Source: Alcaligenaceae bacterium (GTDB lineage Bacteria; Pseudomonadota; Gammaproteobacteria; Burkholderiales; Burkholderiaceae_B). Taken from it: a stretch of DNA of 64,000 nt. Shown here piece by piece: positions 1 to 9,045 of this stretch. The stretch spans positions 62,001 to 126,000 of the forward strand of contig JACCET010000010.1 of the NCBI GenBank assembly GCA_013416405.1, read 5' to 3'. The position numbers and the translations under genes are program-made. Within the stretch, counting starts at the first letter, position 1; each line of letters starts with the position of its first letter. The notes beneath the pieces were generated by a model. That model worked only from the letters and a program-made list of their open reading frames with translations. It searched no databases and was not told the DNA's origin.

Positions 1-1
1 T

Positions 2-1426
2 GTGCTCCTGCCCATAGTCATGGCCGCCACAGCCAGCATAGGCATGTCCGCCTCCAAGGCCCTTATTCCCTTGTCCTATGTTTCCCAGATGGCTGGGGTG
101 TGCACCCTGGTGGGTACTTCGACCAACCTGCTGGTCAATGGCATGGCCCGCGATCTCGGTCACCCAGGCTTCACCATGTTCGAGTTCACCTCATTGGGTG
201 TGATCTGTTTCGCGGCCGGCTGCCTGTATCTGCTCACGGTGGGACGCTGGCTGCTACCCGCAGCACGCAACCCGGAACTGGTCGAACACTACGAGCTCGG
301 CAAATACATCACCGAACTACGGGTCATGCCTGAATCGTCCCTGATCGGCACCTCAGTCGGCGAGGCCAAACTGGGCGAAGAATTCGGCGTTTACGTCCTG
401 GAACTGCTGCGCGGTAAACAAAAGGTCTGGTCGCCCCGCTCCCAGACGCTGGAAGAAGGCGATATCCTGCTGGCGCGTGGCGACTGGACACAGCTGGACG
501 AGCTGCGCAAGGACGCTGGTCTGGAAATGAATGCGGAATTCGAACTCAAGCAGCGCTCTTTCGAAGAGGTCGACCAAGTCTTGGCCGAAGTCATGATCGC
601 CCCACGTTCTCGACTTATCGGCAGTTCCCTGGGCATGCTGGACCCGGGCTGGCATCACGACACAACGTCTCTGGGCATACATCGGCGCGGCCAGGTACTG
701 CGAGACGAATTACGCCACGTACGCCTGCAGGTCGGCGATATTTTGGTAATGCTGCTTCCCGAATCCGGCATGGCTGGCCTGCGCAAAGACAAGAACGTCA
801 TCGTGATATCGGAGCGGCAACCCGACAAATCGGGCGGCTGGCGAGCACCCTTTGCCCTGGTCACCATGGCGCTGGTCATAGGCGTTTCGGCCATGGGCTG
901 GGCACCTATCGCCGTCACTTCTTTAGTGGGTGCAGTCGCCATGACGCTGGCAGGTTGTCTGGACGCCGAAGAGGTCTATGACGTCATCGATTGGCGTATC
1001 ATCATCCTGATGGGCGGCCTGCTGCCGCTGGGCATCGCAATGAGCCAGACCGGGGCAGCACAGTTTCTTGTCGAGAACACAATCGGCCAGGTGAGCCAAT
1101 TCGGACCAGGCGTGGTGCTGGCCGTTCTTTACCTGATGGCGCTGCTGTTGAGCGAACTCATGAGCAATGCCGCCGCTGCAGTATTGCTCACCCCCATAGG
1201 CATGTCCACAGCAAAAATGCTGGATGTAGATGCCACGCCTTTTTTGATCGCGGTTACCTTTGCGGCCTCGACCAGCTTCACCACGCCCGTAGGCTACCAG
1301 ACCAACACCATGGTATATGGTGCCGGTGGCTATCGCTTCAGCGACTTCGTGAAGGTGGGCTTGCCGCTTAACCTTATCTTCTGGGCGCTAGGCGTAATCT
1401 TCATTCCTGTTTTCTGGCCTTTTTAG
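2..1426 (+). CDS. SLC13-family permease with TrkA-C domains, 5' truncated by window edge
   Basis: Inner-membrane anion or dicarboxylate symporter of the SLC13/DASS (ArsB/NhaD superfamily) type. The frame is open at the window edge, so the first transmembrane helices lie outside and the true start is not visible. What remains shows a GTSTN motif near residue 38 (first substrate and Na+ site in the family), a hydrophilic middle (about residues 95-265) with two RCK_C/TrkA-C-like modules, each beginning with an SxLIG(T/S)S motif, and hydrophobic helices from about residue 280. A second re-entrant motif, TTPVGYQTN, lies near the C-terminus. The family commonly carries sulfate, citrate or other dicarboxylates; the sequence does not decide which. 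It converges with the next gene, with a GC-rich hairpin between them. Confidence 0.9.
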   Translation: MLLPIVMAATASIGMSASKALIPLSYVSQMAGVCTLVGTSTNLLVNGMARDLGHPGFTMFEFTSLGVICFAAGCLYLLTVGRWLLPAARNPELVEHYELGKYITELRVMPESSLIGTSVGEAKLGEEFGVYVLELLRGKQKVWSPRSQTLEEGDILLARGDWTQLDELRKDAGLEMNAEFELKQRSFEEVDQVLAEVMIAPRSRLIGSSLGMLDPGWHHDTTSLGIHRRGQVLRDELRHVRLQVGDILVMLLPESGMAGLRKDKNVIVISERQPDKSGGWRAPFALVTMALVIGVSAMGWAPIAVTSLVGAVAMTLAGCLDAEEVYDVIDWRIIILMGGLLPLGIAMSQTGAAQFLVENTIGQVSQFGPGVVLAVLYLMALLLSELMSNAAAAVLLTPIGMSTAKMLDVDATPFLIAVTFAASTSFTTPVGYQTNTMVYGAGGYRFSDFVKVGLPLNLIFWALGVIFIPVFWPF

Positions 1427-1455
1427 TGACCAACAGCTGGCACTTGGCTTCGGGC

Positions 1456-1475
1456 ACTGGGGGCAAGTCCCCAGT
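1456..1475. terminator. Hairpin between convergent genes
   Basis: A 7-bp GC-rich inverted repeat (ACTGGGG / CCCCAGT) with a 6-nt loop lies in the short gap between two converging genes. No long T-run follows on either strand, so this is only a possible bidirectional terminator. Confidence 0.4.
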
Positions 1476-1936
1476 TAATAAGGAACCTTCACATTGAACT
1501 GTACAGCCAGGCGCACGGTCGCTTCAGGCAGTGCCTTCTTCAAGATGCGCAAGCCGTCGACAGCCTGGGAGAAATCAGCATAGCGCACGACTGTAATGCC
1601 GGTGGGCTCAAAATGCTGCACAGCGACCGGTTGCGGAAACACTTGCGCGATGCGTGCCTGTAGATCCTGTTCAGATACTCCGGTAACGGTGATCTCGTTT
1701 CTACTTAGGCCCACCACGCCCTGCTGGTTAAGCACCAGGGTAATACCGTCATCGGCACCCTGTGATGGAATACCTCTGAGCTCCAGCCGGCCGATCTTGT
1801 AGACAGGCATTTTGCCAAGCTGTGCGATTTCCGCGTCGGACAACTTCTGCCCCGGGGTCAGTGCAAACGCGGGCTGGCCAGCCAACGCCAACAACACGCC
1901 AAGCAGACCGAGAGAATTTCGAAAACTTTTATTCAT
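1475..1936 (-). CDS. Exported hypothetical protein, 153 aa
   Basis: Not recognised. Residues 1-25 form a Sec signal peptide (basic MNKSFR start, Leu-rich core, cleavage likely after AFA). The mature part has no transmembrane helix and no obvious catalytic motif. It reads as a small alpha/beta domain with many branched hydrophobics (for example VGLSRNEITVTGVSEQDL), suggesting a periplasmic fold. It follows the subtilase gene on the same strand after about 30 bp, so co-transcription is likely and a role beside that protease is possible. Function unknown. Confidence 0.7.
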   Translation of the reverse strand: MNKSFRNSLGLLGVLLALAGQPAFALTPGQKLSDAEIAQLGKMPVYKIGRLELRGIPSQGADDGITLVLNQQGVVGLSRNEITVTGVSEQDLQARIAQVFPQPVAVQHFEPTGITVVRYADFSQAVDGLRILKKALPEATVRLAVQFNVKVPY

Positions 1937-1965
1937 GGCAAGGCCTTGTTAGTGTAACGACGGCG

Positions 1966-3954
1966 CTATTGCGCGATGATCCGCGCTTCAACATATAAAG
2001 CGAAATCAACAGGATCTCCGTCTTCGTCTGTTATCTCGCAAGGTTCTGATTCCCGGGTAACAAGCTGCCCATCGACACGCGTGATGACTTTACCTGGCAT
2101 GGACGGGTTGGAGGCAATGCTGAAAATCTCCCAATCACCCAGGGCCGCTTCGCCATAGAAGGTATAGCTGCCCAATGCATACTCCTGAAAAGCATCCTGC
2201 CCATCGGCCTTGAAATGATCGTTGGGGTGCTTAAGCAGCGATATCGTACCTGATGGTGACTTGACCGCTATACCCAATGAACCCAGGCACACCTCTTCGC
2301 CAGACATGCGCACCTGGAACTGATCTACTATTTGCGCACCGCCCTTAAGCGTGCCCAGCGTTGTAATCCTTTCGTAGGGGAATGGACCTTCTCGGGTGGG
2401 CACGTTCTCTACATCGGGATCCGGTTCATCCGGCTCGTTCTGGTACCAATACGCCACTGAGCTGAATGCTGGAATTTGCACATCGCCACCACGGCTCATA
2501 TCAGGATTCCTGGCATATTCTTGCGCCAGCGCCACAGCACGCTCAGTATCGGGCACGCCAAAACCATACCAGTCCGAGTGCTCGTACCCCGCAGCATTGG
2601 TCTGCCACCCCAGATTCATGGGGAAAGATGTAGCGCCACCGTAGATATCCGCAGAGCTTCCCATCTGATCGGTGGGCTGGTTGGTGGAAAGGTCCATCAA
2701 AGCGCCAAATGGCTTATCGCCCTTCCAGGGAATGCTATGGATATAGTCGGCATCCACTTTACGTGACGAGAGACGCAGGATATCGCGTACGTCACGCCAC
2801 GTAAGCTCCGGATTGGCGCTGAGTATCAGAGCGGCCACGCCTGAAATGGTGGGAGTCGCAGCCGAGGTACCATTCATGTAGGTATAGTCACACTCGGCGT
2901 TATCGAGCTGATCATTGCGCACCGTTTGCCCGCGCAAGAAAGGAGTTCTTGCATCAGTGCGGCTATAACCTTGTATGCATCCGCGTATGTCTGTACTGAA
3001 TATGGTGGGTCCGTCATTACCATTGCCGATACCCTCACCGTAATTCCCCGTGCTGCCGTATTCACCACCCATGCCAGTAATCCAAACAACGGGACCCGCG
3101 CTGCTATAGCTGCTGGCACTGCCTGTAGCATTCAAGGCCGCGACCATGATGATGTTTGGCTCCAATGCTCCGGTATCATTGGCCGGGTTGGTGCAATCAA
3201 AATAACCCGGCTCGCCTCCGCAATCGCCCGGAGTAAATGCATTGCCGGCTGCCTTCAGAAACACGGCCCCCTTGCCATCACGCAATTTCTTGAGTCCCCT
3301 GACATACACCTCTTCTCCACCACCGACATCAGACTCGTACGGTCTGGCGTCCTCGTCACCGCCATATGACGCATTGAACACATGCGCCCTGCTTGACCAT
3401 GGTGCCCCGCCATAAGCCAAAGCGTAGGCATTCTCTGTGTGCTGCCCTTCCAGAAGGTTGGCTGCACCCAGGCTGACCAGCGGCGCAATCCCCATGACAC
3501 CTTTCTTATTTTGAGCAGCACCGATAATGCCGGCCACGACAGTACCGTGAGGCGCGCTCGTGGTATTGAGTCCTACGGGAAAAGGATTACTGGTTTGCGT
3601 CAGGAAATTCCATGACATGCTGGGGTCGGCATTGGGCGCCAGGTCTTCATTCTCCAGGTCTGTACCTGAATCAAGTACCAGAACGTTGACCCCCTGGCCT
3701 TTGATGCCTTGCTGATGTACCGGTTCTATATTCAGGTCAAGTCCGCCGCCAAACGTTTCGGGGAAATCGTTGAAGTAGCTGGACGCGTAATTCAACGCCC
3801 ACTGAAACGTATACAAAGGCTCGGTGTCACCTGTTTGGCAGGCATACTCGCCAGTTTCAATGCAAGAGGCCAGATCATCGGAACTGGAGCTACTGCATGC
3901 AGCCAAAGTGGACACGACAAGGGGTAACAGGCAAAACCGCAGTTTGCTTTTCAT
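1966..3954 (-). CDS. Lipid-anchored S8 (subtilisin-like) serine protease with P-domain
   Basis: Secreted endopeptidase of 662 aa. The N-terminus is a lipoprotein signal with lipobox LAAC, Cys20 being the lipidation site, followed by a Ser-rich linker, so the enzyme is probably tethered to an outer membrane leaflet. The catalytic triad is visible: Asp95 in VLVLDSGTD, His136 in APHGTVVAG and Ser364 in NGTSAATP. The oxyanion Asn lies near residue 238 in KAAGNAF. The C-terminal 130 residues match the proprotein-convertase P-domain (jelly roll) that often follows kexin-like catalytic domains. There is no obvious long propeptide. Several paired cysteines in the catalytic domain fit an exported protein. 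The natural substrate is unknown. Confidence 0.9.
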   Translation of the reverse strand: MKSKLRFCLLPLVVSTLAACSSSSSDDLASCIETGEYACQTGDTEPLYTFQWALNYASSYFNDFPETFGGGLDLNIEPVHQQGIKGQGVNVLVLDSGTDLENEDLAPNADPSMSWNFLTQTSNPFPVGLNTTSAPHGTVVAGIIGAAQNKKGVMGIAPLVSLGAANLLEGQHTENAYALAYGGAPWSSRAHVFNASYGGDEDARPYESDVGGGEEVYVRGLKKLRDGKGAVFLKAAGNAFTPGDCGGEPGYFDCTNPANDTGALEPNIIMVAALNATGSASSYSSAGPVVWITGMGGEYGSTGNYGEGIGNGNDGPTIFSTDIRGCIQGYSRTDARTPFLRGQTVRNDQLDNAECDYTYMNGTSAATPTISGVAALILSANPELTWRDVRDILRLSSRKVDADYIHSIPWKGDKPFGALMDLSTNQPTDQMGSSADIYGGATSFPMNLGWQTNAAGYEHSDWYGFGVPDTERAVALAQEYARNPDMSRGGDVQIPAFSSVAYWYQNEPDEPDPDVENVPTREGPFPYERITTLGTLKGGAQIVDQFQVRMSGEEVCLGSLGIAVKSPSGTISLLKHPNDHFKADGQDAFQEYALGSYTFYGEAALGDWEIFSIASNPSMPGKVITRVDGQLVTRESEPCEITDEDGDPVDFALYVEARIIAQ

Positions 3955-4355
3955 GAGTCACCAAAAACAAGTTCATTGGGCCGTGACAGCGTCATCGATC
4001 ACACACGAGGTTTTGATGTTGCCTGCCCCGTCCGCTAAGTACTTTATAAGTGGACGGAGATTATTACAAGTTATTTCTGAAGTTAAGCAAGAGTATGCAC
4101 AACAAGTCCAAGACTTAAACAGCGCCCGACGCCGTGCAAGCACTGGTTGATGACCAGCCCGAAGAGTTCCGCGCCTCGACGGCGACACCAAGATAGGGCT
4201 CTTTGTTCCAGCGTTGCCACGCTGATGGCATTGATGAGCTCGGGAGACGCTGCCTAAATGAAGTCGCGCGTGAAGTAAACATCACCAATGCGTTGACCTT
4301 TATCCATTGCCAACAATACCCTGCGTAGGGCACGGCCCGCTGCCACCACATTATG
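3955..4355 (-). other. Gene-free stretch with probable decayed coding remnant
   Basis: No intact gene is seen in these 400 bases. On the minus strand, roughly 4335 down to 4085, one frame reads as protein-like sequence (a stretch including LAMDKGQRIGDVYFTRDF) broken by a stop codon and then continuing as plausible helix-forming sequence. This looks like the remains of an enzyme gene lost upstream of the subtilase, but I cannot name the family. Confidence 0.3.
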
Positions 4356-5063
4356 TCAGCCCTCGGGCGGATCAAACAAGTTGCGCTGAATCTGCGCCAA
4401 ATGACCCTTTAGCGCATCGCGCGCCTGTTCGGCATCACGATCTTCAAGCGCTGCCACAATGGCACGGTGCTGGCGCTCGTATTGGGCGCGACGTTCAGGC
4501 GTCAGCGAGTCGCGTTTAAGGCGGCCCCAATCGCCTTGTTGGCGAACACGGTTGGTCAGTGCCAGTACCTGCAGAAAAAAATGGTTGTGCGTAGCTTGTG
4601 CGAGGGCCTGGTGCAGCTCGCCATCCCAAAGTTCAAAGTCTTCTATGGTTTGGGCCTGCTCGCCTTTTATCAGGCACTCATGCATGTGGGCAAAATCGGC
4701 TCGGGTTGCGTGCTGCACAATGAGTGCTGGCATAAGGGGCTCGATCAGCAGACGCGCCTCCATGAGTTCGGCCGGGCTGGTCTGGTCTGAAACTGGTCCG
4801 TCTTCTCCCCACTCTGCATTGATCGGACGCGCGGCGAAGGTTCCGCTACCCACTGCCTGGGTGATCCAGCCCGAGCTGCGCAAAGCTGCCAATACTCGGC
4901 GCACGGAGCCCCTTGACGTATTGAAGCGTTCACTTAATTCGCGTTCACCAGGCAGTTTGACACCCACCGGCATGCGCCCGGAACGGATTTCCGCCAGCAA
5001 GTATGTGGCCAGCGATTGCGCACCAACGCTGCGCAATCGCAACTCGAGAACGTCGGAAGTCAT
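4356..5063 (-). CDS. GntR-family (FadR subfamily) transcriptional regulator
   Basis: Cytoplasmic DNA-binding regulator of 235 aa. Residues about 12-78 form the GntR winged helix-turn-helix (LPGERELSERFNTSRGSVRR is the recognition region). Residues about 95-225 form an all-helical FCD ligand domain with the expected Asp/His metal-ligand pattern. FCD regulators usually sense organic acids. It is divergent from the FAH-family hydrolase and Bug receptor genes. The intergenic space has two inverted ACCAATT-type half-sites, so it probably represses that operon and itself until a carboxylate ligand binds. Confidence 0.9.
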   Translation of the reverse strand: MTSDVLELRLRSVGAQSLATYLLAEIRSGRMPVGVKLPGERELSERFNTSRGSVRRVLAALRSSGWITQAVGSGTFAARPINAEWGEDGPVSDQTSPAELMEARLLIEPLMPALIVQHATRADFAHMHECLIKGEQAQTIEDFELWDGELHQALAQATHNHFFLQVLALTNRVRQQGDWGRLKRDSLTPERRAQYERQHRAIVAALEDRDAEQARDALKGHLAQIQRNLFDPPEG

Positions 5064-5109
5064 GATTTAAGGAAATGACTGAATAGAAACATTAGCGTAT
5101 CATTTTTTT

Positions 5110-5121
5110 GTACCAATTGGT
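5110..5121. promoter_or_regulatory. Candidate GntR operator, proximal site
   Basis: GTACCAATTGGT contains the perfect 10-bp palindrome ACCAATTGGT, 47 bp upstream of the GntR start. An inverted copy of its GTACCAATT half occurs at 5220-5228 beside the divergent hydrolase gene. Confidence 0.5.
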
Positions 5122-5219
5122 CATAAAGCCAGCTATTGCCGCTACCTTTCAACCCTTGCAAATAGTGATTGCGCCTCAAATGCCTGGATCCTATACTTTC
5201 AATAAATACTGATATGAAA

Positions 5220-5228
5220 AATTGGTAC
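5220..5228. promoter_or_regulatory. Candidate GntR operator, distal half-site
   Basis: AATTGGTAC is the exact reverse complement of GTACCAATT at 5110-5118 and lies about 30 bp upstream of the hydrolase start. The pair would let one regulator control both divergent promoters. Confidence 0.45.
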
Positions 5229-5259
5229 GAAAGTGGTTCATATTTATTGAAGGAAATAT

Positions 5260-6132
5260 ATGCGTATTGCAAGCTACATGCAAAATCAGCAGCGCTATGT
5301 GGGCGTTGTCAGCGAAGACGGACAAACGGTACAAGCACTTGAGATCGAACCCAAGCTTGCCAGGCAAGGCGTGCTGGCATTGATTGACGCTTGCGAAGAT
5401 CCATCGGGGCTGAGCAAGCTTGGCCGTGCCGAGCCAACACCAATCAACTCCGTGAAATTGCTCGCCCCCATTCCTCGCCCCCGTCGCAACATATTCTGCG
5501 TTGGCCGCAACTATCACGCACATGCCAAAGAACTTTCGGGATCGGTATTCAAAGCCAACAATAATGACCCTGCGGCCTGGCCCATTGTATTCACCAAAGT
5601 ACCCGAAACCGTCATCGCACATGGTGATGATGTCACGCTTCCCGTCGGGATTACGGAACAGGTCGACTACGAGGCAGAACTGGCCATCGTAATCGGGAAA
5701 GGCGGCAAAAATATCAGTAGAGCAGAGGCAATGCGCCATGTGTGGGGCTACACCATCGTCAATGACGTAACGGCACGCGATGTCCAGATGCGGCACCAGC
5801 AATGGGATCTTGGCAAATCCTTCGATACCTTCTGCCCCATGGGACCTTGGCTGGTCACCGCCGACACGTTTGATGCAACCAACACACGAGTACGTTGCTG
5901 GGTCAACGATGAGCCTCGGCAAGATGGCCAAACACGTGACCTGATTTTTGACTTGCCAGCCCTTATTGAAACTTGCTCGCGGGGCATCACGCTTTACCCT
6001 GGCGACATCATTGCAACAGGCACACCCGCCGGCGTCGGCATGGGCCTGAATCCGCCACGCTACTTGAAAGCGGGCGATCGCGTTCGCATCGAGATCGACG
6101 GCATCGGCACGCTTGAAAACACCTTTCGCTAG
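5260..6132 (+). CDS. Fumarylacetoacetate hydrolase-family protein
   Basis: Cytoplasmic metal-dependent C-C hydrolase or decarboxylase fold, 290 aa, normal for the family. The catalytic core is clear: YEAELAIVIG gives metal ligands Glu138 and Glu140, Asp169 is the next ligand in VNDVTARD, and GDIIATGTPAGVG is the conserved C-terminal motif. Members act on acylpyruvates, 2-oxo-hept-3-ene-dioates or ureidoglycolate/5-oxo-acid substrates; nothing here decides which. The start is chosen at ATG 5260 because AGGAA sits 5 bp upstream. It is the first gene of a two-gene unit with the Bug receptor and faces the GntR regulator. Confidence 0.88.
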   Translation: MRIASYMQNQQRYVGVVSEDGQTVQALEIEPKLARQGVLALIDACEDPSGLSKLGRAEPTPINSVKLLAPIPRPRRNIFCVGRNYHAHAKELSGSVFKANNNDPAAWPIVFTKVPETVIAHGDDVTLPVGITEQVDYEAELAIVIGKGGKNISRAEAMRHVWGYTIVNDVTARDVQMRHQQWDLGKSFDTFCPMGPWLVTADTFDATNTRVRCWVNDEPRQDGQTRDLIFDLPALIETCSRGITLYPGDIIATGTPAGVGMGLNPPRYLKAGDRVRIEIDGIGTLENTFR

Positions 6133-6211
6133 GCATCACGCATAGCAACGCCATCAACCGACTAGAAAAAAGGGCCGTCTACCGGCCATTCACACAGTGA
6201 AGGAGACAGCA

Positions 6212-7180
6212 ATGAAAATAACTACTCTCAAGAGTCTGGCAGCCGGGCTTACCATGTTGGCTGCCAGTACCGCCTGGGCCCAGTATCCCGAACGACCCAT
6301 TACCATGATCGTTCCATTTCCACCCGGTGGTGTAACTGATACTGTGGCACGCCCCATCGCCGATGCGCTTGGCAAAGAACTGGGGCAATCCGTGGTGATC
6401 GAGAACAAGGCTGGCGCAGGTGGTGCCATTGGCACTGGCGAAGCAGCCCGCGCCAAACCAGACGGCTACACCATCATGTTGATGCTTTCATCCATCTCCA
6501 TCCTGCCGGAAGCCGACAAGATCCTCGGACGCAAAGCTGCATACGAAACAACCGACTTCAAGCCTATCGCACGCATCACTGCGGACCCCACCGTCCTGGT
6601 GGTACCGGCCAACTCACCGTGGACAACAGTCGATGAGTTCGTTGCCGCGGCCCGAAAGGCGCCCGGCGAATTGAACTATGGCAGCTCGGGCATCTACGGC
6701 TCAATGCACGTCCCCATGGCCATGCTCGAGAAAAAAGCGGATATTCGAATGACACACGTTCCTTATACCGGCGCAGGACCAGCGGTAGCGGCTTTGCTCG
6801 GCGGCCAGGTCAATGCCATCTCTACTGGCCCTTCCAGCATTCTTCAGCACATCAAAGCCGGCACCGTACGCCCCCTGGCGCATTGGGGCGACAAACCCCT
6901 GAATGCCCTTCCCGAGGTTCCCAGTTTGTCCAAAGCGGGTTACGACGTGAAGTTCGTCCAGTGGTCAGGAATTTTCGTACCGAAGAACGTGCCGGCCGAA
7001 GTCATCGAACGCCTGCGCAATGCAGCCAAAAAAGTGGCGAACGATCCCGACATTCAGAAGAAAGTCCTGGCCACAGGCAGTCCCATCGACTACATGGATG
7101 CAGATGAGTTCCAGGTTTATTGGGACGCCGACGATACCGTATTACGGCAAGCGGTACAGGATATCGGGAAAGTGGAGTAA
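6212..7180 (+). CDS. Bug-family (TctC-like) periplasmic solute-binding protein
   Basis: Periplasmic carboxylate receptor, 322 aa, of the tripartite tricarboxylate transporter type that is greatly expanded in Bordetella relatives. The signal peptide spans residues 1-23 (cleavage after AWA), followed by the hallmark YPERPITMIVPFPPGG. ATG 6212 is preferred over the upstream GTG at 6197 because AGGAG at 6201-6205 fits only the later start. No TctA or TctB genes are adjacent, as is usual for orphan Bug receptors, so it must share membrane components encoded elsewhere or act as a sensor. Linkage to the FAH-family enzyme suggests a shared organic-acid substrate. Confidence 0.9.
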   Translation: MKITTLKSLAAGLTMLAASTAWAQYPERPITMIVPFPPGGVTDTVARPIADALGKELGQSVVIENKAGAGGAIGTGEAARAKPDGYTIMLMLSSISILPEADKILGRKAAYETTDFKPIARITADPTVLVVPANSPWTTVDEFVAAARKAPGELNYGSSGIYGSMHVPMAMLEKKADIRMTHVPYTGAGPAVAALLGGQVNAISTGPSSILQHIKAGTVRPLAHWGDKPLNALPEVPSLSKAGYDVKFVQWSGIFVPKNVPAEVIERLRNAAKKVANDPDIQKKVLATGSPIDYMDADEFQVYWDADDTVLRQAVQDIGKVE

Positions 7181-7184
7181 CGGA

Positions 7185-7793
7185 TTAGTCGTCGAAATCA
7201 AGCTCGCGCCATTGTCCTGGAAGCAATCCGTCCAATTCCCACGGGCCTATCCGCATGCGCACCAGGCGCAAAGTGGGTAGGCCCACGGCGGCGGTCATGC
7301 GTCGCACCTGGCGGTTTCGACCCTCTTGTATGGTCAGTTCCAGCCAGGTGGTTGGAATGCTTTTGCGGAACCGGACAGGCGGATTTCGTGGCCAGACTGA
7401 TGGCTCATCGATCAAGCGCGCCTGAGCGGGCAACGTAGGACCATCTTTCAATACAACGCCCTGGCACAAGCGCTGAAGCTGATCTGAACTGGGTTCTCCT
7501 TCGACTTGAACCCAGTAGGTCTTGTCCATCTTGTACCGGGGATCTGCAATACGCGCCTGCAGCCGGCCATCATTGCTTAGCAATAGCAGGCCTTCGCTGT
7601 CACGGTCCAGGCGCCCGGCGGGATAGACGCCAGGAACGTCAACGAAATCTTTAAGCGTGGCCCGGCCCTGGTCATCGCTGAACTGAGTCAGGACATCGAA
7701 GGGCTTGTTCAGCATCAACAGTCTGGACTTGTCGGGCGACGCCTGGCGAACACGCCGGACGGAAGGCTTATGCAAACGATAGTATGAGCTCAT
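7185..7793 (-). CDS. rluE: rRNA pseudouridine synthase, RsuA/RluE type
   Basis: Modifies uridine in rRNA. 202 aa, lacking an N-terminal S4 domain, which matches RluE (23S rRNA U2457) rather than RsuA or RluB. The catalytic motif [11 protein letters not shown] has the nucleophile Asp at residue 63. [13 protein letters not shown] near residue 26 and GRNRQVRRM near the C-terminus are the other family landmarks. It ends 4 bp after the convergent Bug gene and follows the MFS gene by 14 bp, so it is probably read from the same transcript. Confidence 0.9.
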   Translation of the reverse strand: MSSYYRLHKPSVRRVRQASPDKSRLLMLNKPFDVLTQFSDDQGRATLKDFVDVPGVYPAGRLDRDSEGLLLLSNDGRLQARIADPRYKMDKTYWVQVEGEPSSDQLQRLCQGVVLKDGPTLPAQARLIDEPSVWPRNPPVRFRKSIPTTWLELTIQEGRNRQVRRMTAAVGLPTLRLVRMRIGPWELDGLLPGQWRELDFDD

Positions 7794-7807
7794 AAGAAAC
7801 TATGCCA

Positions 7808-9037
7808 TCAGTCCAAGTGCAGCACCGGGCCTCGCTTGCGCATCGCGACCGCCAGGGCTACAACCGACAGCACCAGCGGCACGAAGGATACCCAAAGCAC
7901 CGTATTCCAGCCGTAGGCGGACAGCAGGCCACCCGATGAGAACGAGCCTATGGCCATCAAACCGAAAACAATGAAGTCATTCAGAGACTGGACACGCGTT
8001 TTTTCTTCTGGCCTGTGGCATTCCAGAACCAACGCGGAGGCGCCAAGAAACCCGAAATTCCAACCCAAGCCAAGCAGAATCAGCGCCCACCAGAAATGCA
8101 TGACATCGATCCCGCCCAAGCCAACTGCTGCGGACAAGCCGGTCAGCACCAAACCTACCGTTGCCACCCGCCCGGCACCGAAACGGGTGACCAGGCTGCC
8201 AGTGAAGAAGCTTGGTGCGTACATGGCGATGACATGCCATTGCAGCCCTAGATTGGCCGATTCCTGCGAATGGCCATGCATATGCATGGCCAGCGGCGCA
8301 GCCGTCATCAGGAAGTTCATCAGCATGTAGGACACCGCACCGCAGATGACGGCCGCCACAAAGCGCGGCTGACGAACAATCTCGGCCAATGGCCGCCCAC
8401 TGGCAATCTCCGCCGCAGTAAGCACAGGCAGGCGTACCCCCAGCAGAATCAACGCCGACAGTGCCGCAACCGCCGCCTGCACCAGGAATGTAATGGCGAA
8501 CATGTGTGCCGGCCACAAGTCCATGGTCCAGGTCACCAATTGCGGCCCGACCACACCGGCAGCAACGCCCCCGGCCATGACGAGCGACAGCGCACGCGCC
8601 CGTCGTTTCGGCTCAACGCCATCGGCAGCGGCAAAACGGAATGACAGCACCACAGCCGCATAGCTTCCGCCAAAGAACGTCGCCAGGCAGAACAACCAGA
8701 ATCCACCCATGATGACCGCGAGCATCGCCAACAGCCCCGCAAGTATCCCTGCACCGGTTCCCACCAGAAAGGCGGCGCGCCGGCCATGTCTACGGGTAAT
8801 CGCGCCCACAGGCAGGATACAAGCCGCCATGCCCACCACAAAGATGGAAATCGGCAAGGTCGCCAGCATCGGCGTCGGGGCGAGCATATCTCCGACAATG
8901 GCGCCCGTGGCGTAAACCACCACCGAGTTCGCGCCCGCCAACGCCTGAGCAATGGAAAGCCGCCAGATGTTGCCACGCTGGATTTTTTCGGGAAGAATGG
9001 AAGAAGCGTTTACGGCCGGATTGTTATTTTGTGTCAT
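7808..9037 (-). CDS. Major facilitator superfamily transporter
   Basis: Inner-membrane carrier of 409 aa with about 12 hydrophobic segments in two six-helix halves. The loop after helix 2 reads RRHGRRAAF, the usual MFS motif A position. It resembles drug or unknown-substrate efflux MFS proteins with short N-terminal cytoplasmic tails. No substrate can be assigned. It lies between a small lipoprotein gene upstream (9 bp gap) and rluE downstream (14 bp), suggesting a three-gene minus-strand transcript. Confidence 0.85.
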   Translation of the reverse strand: MTQNNNPAVNASSILPEKIQRGNIWRLSIAQALAGANSVVVYATGAIVGDMLAPTPMLATLPISIFVVGMAACILPVGAITRRHGRRAAFLVGTGAGILAGLLAMLAVIMGGFWLFCLATFFGGSYAAVVLSFRFAAADGVEPKRRARALSLVMAGGVAAGVVGPQLVTWTMDLWPAHMFAITFLVQAAVAALSALILLGVRLPVLTAAEIASGRPLAEIVRQPRFVAAVICGAVSYMLMNFLMTAAPLAMHMHGHSQESANLGLQWHVIAMYAPSFFTGSLVTRFGAGRVATVGLVLTGLSAAVGLGGIDVMHFWWALILLGLGWNFGFLGASALVLECHRPEEKTRVQSLNDFIVFGLMAIGSFSSGGLLSAYGWNTVLWVSFVPLVLSVVALAVAMRKRGPVLHLD

Positions 9038-9045
9038 TTGAGCGT

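Noticed and set aside
5191-5931. 246-codon minus-strand frame opposite the FAH-family gene
   Set aside because: Antisense shadow; covers the promoter region and lacks a ribosome site.
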